From Nocardioides ungokensis (GTDB taxonomy: Bacteria; Actinomycetota; Actinomycetes; Propionibacteriales; Nocardioidaceae): DNA of 64,000 nucleotides. How positions within the stretch are numbered: position 1 is the stretch's first letter; each line of letters starts with the position of its first letter. A model generated the notes under the pieces. It was not told the origin of the DNA. It made no database searches and was given only the letters and a program-made list of their open reading frames with translations. Below are positions 57,251-64,000 of the stretch, one piece after another. The stretch is from contig NZ_CP059164.1 in assembly GCF_013466985.1 (NCBI RefSeq), positions 4,039,001 to 4,103,000 on the forward strand, given 5' to 3'. A program made the position numbers and the translations under genes.

Positions 57251-59185
57251 ATGACGCCCGTGTCGACCCCGCCCGCGCCCCAGCACTGCCCTCTCCCCCG
57301 CGAGCTCGACGACCTCGAGCTGCTGACCAGCGGCGCGTTCGCGCCGATCAGCGCCTTCAACGAGCCCGGGAGCCCGGTCACCCTCGACCTCCCCACCGAC
57401 GTGGCGGAGCGTGCGGCCGCCGCCGGGGCTGTCGAGCTGGTCGACCCCGAGGGGCTGCCGCTGGCCCGGGTGACGGTCCCCGGCGGCGCCGTCGAGCCGC
57501 TCACGCACGCCCAGTTCGGGCCGTTCCGCAGCCACTACCTGACGCCGGTGGAGTCGCAGGAGCGGTACGCCGGGCGCACCTTCGTCCCCGTCACCGACGC
57601 CCTCACCCGGGCCCAGCTCGACGGGCTGGCCACCGCCGGGCCGCTGGTGCTGCTGGCACTGGTCGGGTCCGGCACGCCCGACCTCACCCCCGTCGCCCTG
57701 CTCCGGGCCACCCTGGCCGCCGCCGGCCACCTGCCGGACGCCGCCGTTGTGGCCGTCCCGCTGGCCGCCCACGGCGACGCCGAGGTGGACCACGCCCTCG
57801 GCCTGCGGGTCGCCACCAACTACGCCGGCACCAACCCGGTCATGGGCCTCCCCTCCACCCCGGTGGTTGAGGTGCGAGCGTCAGCGAGCCTCGAAACCCC
57901 GGGAGCGACCAGCGACCTCTACCCCGCCGACATCGCCGAGATCGTCGACTTCGACCAGCCTCCAGCCGACCGCCAGGGCCTGGTCCTTTTCTTCACCGGC
58001 CTCTCCGGCAGCGGCAAGTCCACGCTGGCCCGCGCGCTGATGGACCGCCTCCTCGAGCACGGCGTCCGCACGGTCACCACGCTCGACGGCGACGTCGTAC
58101 GCCGCCACCTCTCCGCCGGCCTGACCTTCTCCAAGGAGGACCGCGAGACCAACATCCGCCGGATCGGGTGGGTCGCCGCGGAGATCTCCCGCCACGGCGG
58201 CGTGGCGGTCTGCAGCCCGATCGCGCCGTTCGACGAGACCCGGCAGCAGGTCCGGGCCATGGTCGACGAGGCCGGCGGCGCCTTCTTCCTCGTCCACGTG
58301 GCCACTCCGTTGGAGGAGTGCGAGCGTCGCGACCGCAAGGGCCTCTACGCCAAGGCCCGCCGCGGCGAGATCCCCGAGTTCACCGGCATCTCCTCGCCCT
58401 ACGAGGAGCCCGAGGACGCCGACGTCCGCGTCGACACGACCGGCCGCACCATCGAGGACGCCCTCGCCGACGTCCTGGTCGCCCTGCGCGACGAGGGATA
58501 CCTCGACCTCACGCAGGAAGAACCCACCTCTCCGACTGATCCGGAGCTCAAGGGTGCAGCCGGAGCTCCGGCGGTCAAGGGCTCCGGCACATCCCCGGCG
58601 GTTGAGGTGCGAGCGTCAGCGAGCCTCGAAACCCCGGAACCCGAAGCCAGCTCCGACAACACCCACCTCAACATCCTCTTCGTGTGCACCGCCAACATCT
58701 GCCGCTCCCCCTACATGGAGCTGGTCTCGCGCCACCTCGTCGGTGAGCTCGACGACCTGCAGTTCGCCAGCGCGGGCACCCACGGCTTCCGCGACAGCGC
58801 GATGGACCCGGTGATGGCCGCGACGCTGGCCCCGCTCGGGGTCTCCGCCGACGGCTTCCGCAGCCGCCCGCTCACCGCGGACATGGTCGAGGGGGCCGAC
58901 CTGGTCCTCACCGCCGAGACCGCGCACCGCTCCTTCATCCTCGACGACCACCCGGCGGCCTTCCGCAAGGTCTTCACCCTGGGCCAGTTCGCCGAGGCGG
59001 TGAAGACTGCTCCCGACGGGCTCACCGGGCGCTCCCTGCTCACCGTCATCGGCGAGCACCGCGGCACCGCCGACCGCTCGCTCGACATCCCTGATCCGTA
59101 CGGCCGGGGTCCCGAGGCGGCCGAGGCCAGCGCCCGGCTGCTGGAGGACCGACTGCGTGCCGTTTTAACTGCACTACTTGGATAG
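57251..59185 (+). CDS. Three-domain fusion: ATP-sulfurylase-like remnant, APS kinase, low-molecular-weight phosphatase
   Basis: 644 aa. Residues 1-200 resemble the N-terminal region of ATP sulfurylase (ELDDLELLTSGAFAPISAFN) but lack the HxxH and GRD catalytic motifs. Residues 235-420 are APS kinase: FFTGLSGSGKSTLARALMDR (Walker A near 250), DGDVVRRHLSAGLTFSKEDR, KGLYAKARRGEIPEFTGISS. Residues 470-644 are a low-molecular-weight Tyr phosphatase: ILFVCTANICRSPYME (Cys478, Arg484) and IPDPYGRG with the acid. Both linkers contain the same R3-encoded peptide, VEVRASASLETP (205-217 and 450-461). APS kinase makes PAPS. Intact. Confidence 0.93.
   Translation: MTPVSTPPAPQHCPLPRELDDLELLTSGAFAPISAFNEPGSPVTLDLPTDVAERAAAAGAVELVDPEGLPLARVTVPGGAVEPLTHAQFGPFRSHYLTPVESQERYAGRTFVPVTDALTRAQLDGLATAGPLVLLALVGSGTPDLTPVALLRATLAAAGHLPDAAVVAVPLAAHGDAEVDHALGLRVATNYAGTNPVMGLPSTPVVEVRASASLETPGATSDLYPADIAEIVDFDQPPADRQGLVLFFTGLSGSGKSTLARALMDRLLEHGVRTVTTLDGDVVRRHLSAGLTFSKEDRETNIRRIGWVAAEISRHGGVAVCSPIAPFDETRQQVRAMVDEAGGAFFLVHVATPLEECERRDRKGLYAKARRGEIPEFTGISSPYEEPEDADVRVDTTGRTIEDALADVLVALRDEGYLDLTQEEPTSPTDPELKGAAGAPAVKGSGTSPAVEVRASASLETPEPEASSDNTHLNILFVCTANICRSPYMELVSRHLVGELDDLQFASAGTHGFRDSAMDPVMAATLAPLGVSADGFRSRPLTADMVEGADLVLTAETAHRSFILDDHPAAFRKVFTLGQFAEAVKTAPDGLTGRSLLTVIGEHRGTADRSLDIPDPYGRGPEAAEASARLLEDRLRAVLTALLG
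57865..57898. repeat. R3 repeat in-frame, linker 1 of the fusion
   Basis: Full 34-nt unit within the coding sequence, translated VVEVRASASLETP between the sulfurylase-like and APS-kinase domains. It is in the same frame as the copy at 58600. Confidence 0.95.
58600..58633. repeat. R3 repeat in-frame, linker 2 of the fusion
   Basis: Full 34-nt unit translated AVEVRASASLETP between the APS-kinase and phosphatase domains, with flanks matching the intergenic copy at 55933-55966. Confidence 0.95.
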
Positions 59186-59202
59186 AAGTAAGGTCTCTCC
59201 TC

Positions 59203-60240
59203 ATGAACGACCTGATCACGACCTCCTTCTTCTCGATCCTCGCGGCGGGCTTCTTCGTCGGGATCGTGGTCGGTCTCACCGGGATGGGCGGGGGCGCCCT
59301 GATGACACCGGCCCTGATCTTCCTCGGCGTGGGTGATGCGGCCACCGTGGTGACCGCGGACCTGACCGCCGCCGCGATCTACAAGACCGGCGGGGCGGTC
59401 ACCCACGCCCGCGAGGGATCCCCCAACTTCGCCCTGGCCAAGTGGCTCATCCTCGGCTCGGTGCCGATGGCCCTGCTCGGGCCCTGGCTGATCCATGCCG
59501 CTGCCGGGTCCGAGCCGGACTCCCTCGACACGCTGCTGAAGGAGTGCATCGGGTTCGCGCTGCTGCTCGCGGCCTCGACGTACGCCCTGCGGCTCTACAT
59601 CAACCTGCGCCGCGTGCGCGGCGGCGCACCGGCCGCCGACCCGAACCCCAAGATCCGTCCGCTGCCCACCGTGCTGGTCGGCGCCCTGGGCGGTCTGCTC
59701 GTCGGCATCACCAGCGTCGGCTCGGGCTCGGTCATCATGATCGCGCTGCTGATGCTCTACCCCGGTCTCTCGGCCGTGAGGCTGGTCGGCACCGACCTGG
59801 TGCAGGCGGTGCCGCTGGTGCTGGCCGCGGCGATCTCCAACATCTACCTCAACGGCCTCGACTGGCACATCCTGATCCCGCTCGTGCTCGGCTCGACCCC
59901 CGGCACGATCCTGGGCTCCAGGATCGCCCCGAAGGTCCCGCAGTCGTTCATCCGCCGCGGCATCGTGATCGTGCTGACGATGTCGGGCGTCGCGCTGCTC
60001 GACAAGGCCGGCTGGGCCCCGCTGGGCGCCGGCGACGACCAGACCCACCCGATCCTGGTGGCGATGATCGGCCTCGTCATGATCGTGGTCGTCCCCGTGG
60101 TGTGGGGATTCCTGCGCAAGGAGCAGGGCCTGCCCTTCATGGGAGCGCCCACGGTCGCCGAGCTGGAGAACCCACCAGGCTGGAAGCACCAGGACAAGGC
60201 GCCGACGCCCTCGAAGGGCCAGCCGCCAGCTGCGGAGTGA
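59203..60240 (+). CDS. TauE/SafE-family permease, probable sulfite/sulfate-linked transporter
   Basis: 345 aa, eight membrane segments in two repeats: FFVGIVVGLTGMGGGALMTP and VGALGGLLVGITSVGSGSVI are the paired TauE/SafE glycine motifs. A soluble tail with WKHQDKAPTPSKGQPPAAE ends the protein. It lies between the APS-kinase fusion and cysDN, so import of sulfate or export of sulfite is likely. ATG 59203 starts 17 nt after the fusion's stop; the upstream region TTTTAACT with GATAGAAG may hold a promoter. Confidence 0.92.
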   Translation: MNDLITTSFFSILAAGFFVGIVVGLTGMGGGALMTPALIFLGVGDAATVVTADLTAAAIYKTGGAVTHAREGSPNFALAKWLILGSVPMALLGPWLIHAAAGSEPDSLDTLLKECIGFALLLAASTYALRLYINLRRVRGGAPAADPNPKIRPLPTVLVGALGGLLVGITSVGSGSVIMIALLMLYPGLSAVRLVGTDLVQAVPLVLAAAISNIYLNGLDWHILIPLVLGSTPGTILGSRIAPKVPQSFIRRGIVIVLTMSGVALLDKAGWAPLGAGDDQTHPILVAMIGLVMIVVVPVVWGFLRKEQGLPFMGAPTVAELENPPGWKHQDKAPTPSKGQPPAAE

Positions 60241-60397
60241 GCCGGGCGCCCCGACCGGAGAAGCGACCCGGGCGCCCGACCGGTCCGCGCGAGTGCACGT
60301 CCCGGATCGGCCGCCATCGGGCGGCCAGGTTTGCGTCGACTTGCTCGCGGGGAGGGTTTCCGCCGAGAGTGACCCGGGTCATCCACGTCAAACGGGG

Positions 60398-60427
60398 TTT
60401 ACCCACCCGGCCATCGCCCCCGATACG
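60398..60427 (+). promoter_or_regulatory. Putative promoter of cysDN
   Basis: TTTACC (60398-60403), an 18-nt spacer and TACGAT (60422-60427). Transcription would start near 60435 with a leader of about 30 nt. No riboswitch is recognised in the 226 nt before cysD. Confidence 0.45.
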
Positions 60428-60466
60428 ATGGCCGCTGCTGTCCCGAGGAGAGGTCCCCTTTCTGCC

Positions 60467-61381
60467 ATGACCCAAACGCACGCCGACTACCAGCTGAGTC
60501 AGCTCGACCAGCTGGAGGCGGAGTCGATCCACATCTTCCGTGAGGTCGCCGCCGAGTTCGAGAAGCCCGTCCTGATGTTCTCAGGCGGCAAGGACTCCAT
60601 CGTCATGCTTCGCCTCGCCGAGAAGGCGTTCTACCCGGCGAAGATCCCCTTCCCCGTCCTGCAGGTCGACACCGGCTTCGACTTCCCCGAGGTGCTCGAG
60701 ACCCGCGACAACTGGGTCAACCGCCTCGGTGTTCGCCTGGTCGTCGCCAGCGTCGACGACGCGATCAAGAACGGCGTGATCGTCGACGACGGCAAGACCA
60801 GCCGCAACCGCATGCAGATCGGAACCCTGCTCAACGCCATCGAGGAGGAGGGCTTCACCGCCGCCTTCGGTGGCGGCCGCCGCGACGAGGAGAAGGCCCG
60901 CGCCAAGGAGCGCGTCTACTCCCACCGCGACGAGTTCGGCCAGTGGGACCCGAAGATGCAGCGCCCCGAGCTGTGGAGCCTCTACAACGGCCGTATCCAC
61001 CAGGGCGAGCACATGCGGATCTTCCCGCTGTCCAACTGGACCGAGCTCGACATCTGGCACTACATCGACCGCGAGAAGATCGAGATCCCCTCGATCTACT
61101 TCTCCCACCAGCGCGACGTGATCGCCCGTGACGGGATGCTGCTCTCGGCCTCCGACGCGGTGCAGCCCAAGGGCAACGAGACCGTCGAGACCATGACCGT
61201 CCGGTTCCGCACCGTCGGCGACATGACCCTCACCGGCTGTGTCGAGAGCACCGCGTCGACGACCGCAGAGATCATCGACGAGATCGCCATCGCCCGGGTC
61301 ACGGAGCGGGGCGCCACCCGTGGCGACGACCGCTTCTCCGAGGCGGCCATGGAAGACCGCAAGAAGGAGGGCTACTTCTGA
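60467..61381 (+). CDS. cysD: Sulfate adenylyltransferase subunit 2
   Basis: 304 aa. The PP-loop SGGKDSIVMLRLAEKAF binds ATP; LQVDTGFDFPEVLETRD, FGGGRRDEEKARAKERVYSH and FPLSNWTELDIWHYIDREKI are CysD signatures. With CysN it forms APS from sulfate and ATP, the first step of sulfate assimilation. Stop and cysN start overlap as TGATG. ATG 60467 begins MTQTHADYQLSQLDQLEAES. Confidence 0.97.
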   Translation: MTQTHADYQLSQLDQLEAESIHIFREVAAEFEKPVLMFSGGKDSIVMLRLAEKAFYPAKIPFPVLQVDTGFDFPEVLETRDNWVNRLGVRLVVASVDDAIKNGVIVDDGKTSRNRMQIGTLLNAIEEEGFTAAFGGGRRDEEKARAKERVYSHRDEFGQWDPKMQRPELWSLYNGRIHQGEHMRIFPLSNWTELDIWHYIDREKIEIPSIYFSHQRDVIARDGMLLSASDAVQPKGNETVETMTVRFRTVGDMTLTGCVESTASTTAEIIDEIAIARVTERGATRGDDRFSEAAMEDRKKEGYF

Positions 61382-62676
61382 TGGCCGCCGAGACCACGAC
61401 CCACCAGACGGCGATCAGCGAGAACGCCGACCTGCTCCGCTTCGCCACCGCCGGCTCGGTCGACGACGGCAAGTCCACGCTCATCGGGCGCCTGCTGCTC
61501 GACTCGAAGTCGATCTTCGAGGACCAGCTCGAGGCCGTCGAGACGACCTCCAAGGGCAAGGGCTACGACTACACCGACCTCGCCCTGCTGACCGACGGTC
61601 TGCGCTCCGAGCGGGAGCAGGGCATCACCATCGACGTGGCGTACCGCTACTTCGCGACCCCGAACCGCAAGTTCATCATCGCGGACACCCCGGGCCACGT
61701 GCAGTACACGCGCAACATGGTCACCGGCGCCTCGACCGCCGACCTCGGGCTGGTGCTCGTCGACGCCCGCCAGGGCCTCACCGAGCAGTCCCGCCGGCAC
61801 GCGGTGATCCTCTCGCTGCTCCGGGTCCCGCACCTGGTGCTCGCGGTGAACAAGATGGACCTCGTGGACTTCTCCGAGGAGGTCTACAACAAGATCCACA
61901 ACGAGTTCACCCAATTCGCCACCAAACTGAACATCCCGGACCTCGAGGTCATCCCGATCTCAGCGCTGCAGGGCGACAACGTCGTCAACCGCTCCGAGCA
62001 CATGCCGTGGTACGAAGGCCCGTCGCTCATGCACCACCTCGAGCACGTACACGTCGCCTCGGACCGTGACCTCGTCGACGTCCGCTTCCCGGTGCAGTAC
62101 GTCGTGCGCCCGAAGTCCGACGAGCACCACGACTACCGCGGCTACGGCGGCCAGGTCGCCGGCGGCGTCCTCAAGCCCGGCGACGAGGTCGTCGTGCTGC
62201 CCAGCGGCATGACCTCGAAGATCCAGGGCATCGACCTCCACGACAAGGAGCTCGCCGAGGCCTACCCGCCCATGTCGGTGACGGTGCGCCTCGAGGACGA
62301 CGTCGACGTCTCGCGCGGCGACATGATCGCCCGCCCGGCGAACGCGCCCAAGCCGAGCCAGGACATCGACGCGATGATCTGCTGGATGACCAACGAGCCG
62401 CTACGCCCGCGCCAGAAGCTCGCCATCAAGCACACCACGCGCACTGCCCGGGCCCTGGTCAAGGACGTGCAGTACCGCCTGGACGTCAACACGCTGCACC
62501 GCGACCAGGAGACCAAGGAGCTCGGCCTCAACGAGATCGGCCGCGTCCAGCTGCGCACCACGGTGCCGCTGCTGTGCGACCCGTACTCGAAGAACCGCAC
62601 CACCGGCTCCTTCATCCTGATCGACGAGGCCACAGGCGTCACCGTCGGCGCAGGCATGATCAACAGCGGCAGCTGA
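61381..62676 (+). CDS. cysN: Sulfate adenylyltransferase subunit 1 (GTPase)
   Basis: 431 aa. GTPase motifs: G1 TAGSVDDGKSTLIGRLLLD, G2 REQGITIDVAYRYF, G3 DTPGHVQYTRNM, G4 AVNKMDL; C-terminal beta-barrels include GYGGQVAGGVLKPGDEVVV. It couples GTP hydrolysis to APS formation by CysD. There is no APS-kinase domain at the C-terminus, unlike many CysNC proteins; the kinase is instead in the fusion at 57251. Confidence 0.97.
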   Translation: MAAETTTHQTAISENADLLRFATAGSVDDGKSTLIGRLLLDSKSIFEDQLEAVETTSKGKGYDYTDLALLTDGLRSEREQGITIDVAYRYFATPNRKFIIADTPGHVQYTRNMVTGASTADLGLVLVDARQGLTEQSRRHAVILSLLRVPHLVLAVNKMDLVDFSEEVYNKIHNEFTQFATKLNIPDLEVIPISALQGDNVVNRSEHMPWYEGPSLMHHLEHVHVASDRDLVDVRFPVQYVVRPKSDEHHDYRGYGGQVAGGVLKPGDEVVVLPSGMTSKIQGIDLHDKELAEAYPPMSVTVRLEDDVDVSRGDMIARPANAPKPSQDIDAMICWMTNEPLRPRQKLAIKHTTRTARALVKDVQYRLDVNTLHRDQETKELGLNEIGRVQLRTTVPLLCDPYSKNRTTGSFILIDEATGVTVGAGMINSGS

Positions 62677-62690
62677 GCGGAGCGCTTGCT

Positions 62691-63941
62691 CTGAGCGTCT
62701 ACCGCCTCCAGAACCCCACGCGTGCCTACGCGTGGGGTTCTGTGTCTCACATCCCCCGCCTGCTCGGCGTCGAGCCGACCGGCGAGCCGGTCGCCGAGAT
62801 GTGGATCGGCGCGCACCCGGCCGACCCGTCAGTGCTGCCCGACGGCCGCCCTCTCGACGGGGCCATCGGCGCCGAGCCTGACGCGTTCCTCGGCCCGGAG
62901 CTGCGCAGACGATTCGGCGACCGCCTGCCCTTCCTGATGAAGCTGCTGGCCGCAGGTGAGCCGCTGTCCCTCCAGGTCCATCCGACGAGCCAGCGGGCCC
63001 AGATCCGCTTCGAGGAGCAAGAAGCCGCCGGTATTCCCTTGGGGGCGCCGGAGCGCAGCTACCAGGACCGGTCCCACAAGCCTGAGCTGATCTACGCCCT
63101 CACCCGCTTCGAGGGGCTCGCCGGCTTCCGGGATCCCGCCAGGAGTGCCGTCATCCTGCGTGGCCTCGGCCTGCCCTGGCTCGCCGTCATCGCGACCCGC
63201 ATCGAGAGCGCCGCATCCCCCTTCCAGGAGCTGCGTGCCGTCGTCACCGAGCTGCTGGCGACGCCGGAGCCGCTGCTCAGCCACCGGTTAGGGCAGCTGC
63301 GCGTGGCCGCGGTGGCTGCGGAGCAGCACCTTCACACCACGACCGCCGGCCGCCGTGACCGCAGCCCGGATCCGAGCGCGGTGGAGCGTGAGTCCATCCG
63401 CGTCTACGCCGCCCTGCCGACGCTGATCGACCGCTATCCGCACGATGCCGGGGTGCTGGTCACCCTGCTGCTCAACCACGTCGTCCTCGCGGCCGGCGAG
63501 GCGATGTTCATCGACGCAGGCGTCATCCACGCCTACACCTCGGGCTTCGGCGTCGAGGTGATGGCCTCGTCTGACAACGTGCTGCGCGCGGGTCTTACGC
63601 CCAAGCACGTCGACGTGCCGGAGCTCCTGGAGATCACGAACTTCACGCCGATCCCGCCGCCGCTCTGGCTGCCCTCTGCGAGCGGCCGGGGAACCAGCGA
63701 CGAGGATGCGGCGCGCTTCCAGCCGCCGGTCGCGGAGTTCGAGCTCTACGTCGGCCGGCCGGAGCACGTCGGCCCGATGGCGGGCCCCCGCGCCGTTCTC
63801 GTGCTGGAGGGCACGGTCGACGTGACCACTGCGGGGCGCTGCGAACCGCTTCACGCCGGCGAGGTGCTCTTCGTCGGTCACCAAGAACGGGCGCTCCTGG
63901 CTGGCGACGCCCGCGTTGCGGTCGCCTCGGTCCCGGCCTGA
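62691..63941 (+). CDS. manA: Mannose-6-phosphate isomerase, class I (start uncertain)
   Basis: About 416 aa. VYRLQNPTRAYAWGSVSHIP is the family start; zinc ligands are in LSLQVHPTSQRAQIRF (Gln, His), RSHKPELIYAL (Glu) and FIDAGVIHAYTSGFGVEVMA (His). It interconverts fructose-6-P and mannose-6-P for glycan synthesis. No ATG, GTG or TTG lies in frame between cysN and the conserved start; CTG 62691 or a lost base must be assumed. A perfect hairpin (62709-62742) covers codons 7-17. It follows cysN by about 14 nt. Confidence 0.87.
   Translation: MSVYRLQNPTRAYAWGSVSHIPRLLGVEPTGEPVAEMWIGAHPADPSVLPDGRPLDGAIGAEPDAFLGPELRRRFGDRLPFLMKLLAAGEPLSLQVHPTSQRAQIRFEEQEAAGIPLGAPERSYQDRSHKPELIYALTRFEGLAGFRDPARSAVILRGLGLPWLAVIATRIESAASPFQELRAVVTELLATPEPLLSHRLGQLRVAAVAAEQHLHTTTAGRRDRSPDPSAVERESIRVYAALPTLIDRYPHDAGVLVTLLLNHVVLAAGEAMFIDAGVIHAYTSGFGVEVMASSDNVLRAGLTPKHVDVPELLEITNFTPIPPPLWLPSASGRGTSDEDAARFQPPVAEFELYVGRPEHVGPMAGPRAVLVLEGTVDVTTAGRCEPLHAGEVLFVGHQERALLAGDARVAVASVPA
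62709..62742 (+). terminator. Perfect 15-bp hairpin inside the manA start
   Basis: CAGAACCCCACGCGT and ACGCGTGGGGTTCTG pair completely across GCCT, 33 nt after the cysN stop. It encodes LQNPTRAYAWGS of ManA, so the same bases are coding. It may end or attenuate cysDN transcripts before manA. Confidence 0.6.
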
Positions 63942-63944
63942 GGC

Positions 63945-64000
63945 CTACCCGGCTTCCCGCAGGTGCCCGACGTGCTCGCGATACCACGCCACGGTGGACT
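63945..64000 (-). CDS. C-terminus of a probable NAD-dependent sugar epimerase/dehydratase (partial)
   Basis: Only the last 18 residues are in the window: STVAWYREHVGHLREAG followed by TAG (cta at 63945-63947). The AWYREH pattern is common at the ends of RmlB/RmlD/GMD-type sugar enzymes, which would fit the manA and rml neighbourhood, but so little sequence cannot prove it. Confidence 0.35.
   Translation of the reverse strand, partial: STVAWYREHVGHLREAG

Noticed and set aside
60241..60466. Riboswitch upstream of cysD
   Set aside because: No SAM or other known riboswitch core was recognised; only a plain promoter-like pair was seen.

Overview
The window is very GC-rich (about 72% by eye), starts many genes with GTG, and encodes mycothiol synthesis (MshA), CarD, SenX3/RegX3, HbhA, F420-linked enzymes and GpgS. 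It is therefore actinobacterial chromosome. Protein style and a short repeat that I recall as abundant in Nocardioides suggest Nocardioidaceae; that placement is an inference. Gene order follows blocks known from Mycobacterium (gpm1-senX3-regX3; SDR-mshA-YbjN; XRE-hbhA-DUF2516) and Streptomyces (carD-ispD; phoU next to the Pho two-component genes), rearranged and interleaved with lineage-specific genes.

Layout. 0-7 kb: ispD end, an IspD-like paralogue, carD, a UbiA-type enzyme, lipoprotein-gpmA, phoU diverging from senX3-regX3. 7-16.6 kb: subtilase, EamA transporter, mshA operon, SDR, racemase, a protealysin-like M4 protease with an apparent emfourin inhibitor domain, an Imm63-like protein, a PPOX enzyme. 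16.7-30 kb: typA, coiled-coil and membrane proteins, acyl-CoA ligase, a VDL-repeat protein with RDD neighbour, a large LuxR (LAL) regulator and three small related proteins. 30-36 kb: GAF-ANTAR regulator, DosS-like kinase, cydAB with a Rex-type operator. 36-46 kb: pyrimidine reductase/LigB-like/folP/gpgS operon, trypsin-like protease, acyl-CoA dehydrogenase, F420:NADPH oxidoreductase, esterase, amidase, galE. 47-54 kb: shuffled small-protein cassettes, then a surface-polysaccharide locus (sugar transferase, rmlA, rmlB, cupin, BY-kinase). 54-57 kb: DUF2516, hbhA, XRE regulator, asparaginase. 57-64 kb: sulfate activation (sulfurylase-like/APS kinase/phosphatase fusion, TauE/SafE permease, cysD, cysN), manA, and the end of a probable epimerase.

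Two themes stand out. First, short palindromic repeats of at least three families are scattered through the window and two families lie inside open reading frames: both inter-domain linkers of the 57.3-59.2 kb fusion are built on the same 34-bp repeat in the same frame, and a 64-bp palindrome forms the N-terminus of the LigB-like gene. Second, nearly twenty conserved genes are broken by one-base indels, mostly in G or C runs, and adding back single bases restores whole codon counts. I read these as sequence errors in a draft or uncorrected assembly and annotate such genes as single CDSs, noting each break.

Many genes have a TANNNT-like hexamer 6-8 nt before the start codon and no Shine-Dalgarno sequence, the signature of leaderless transcripts.
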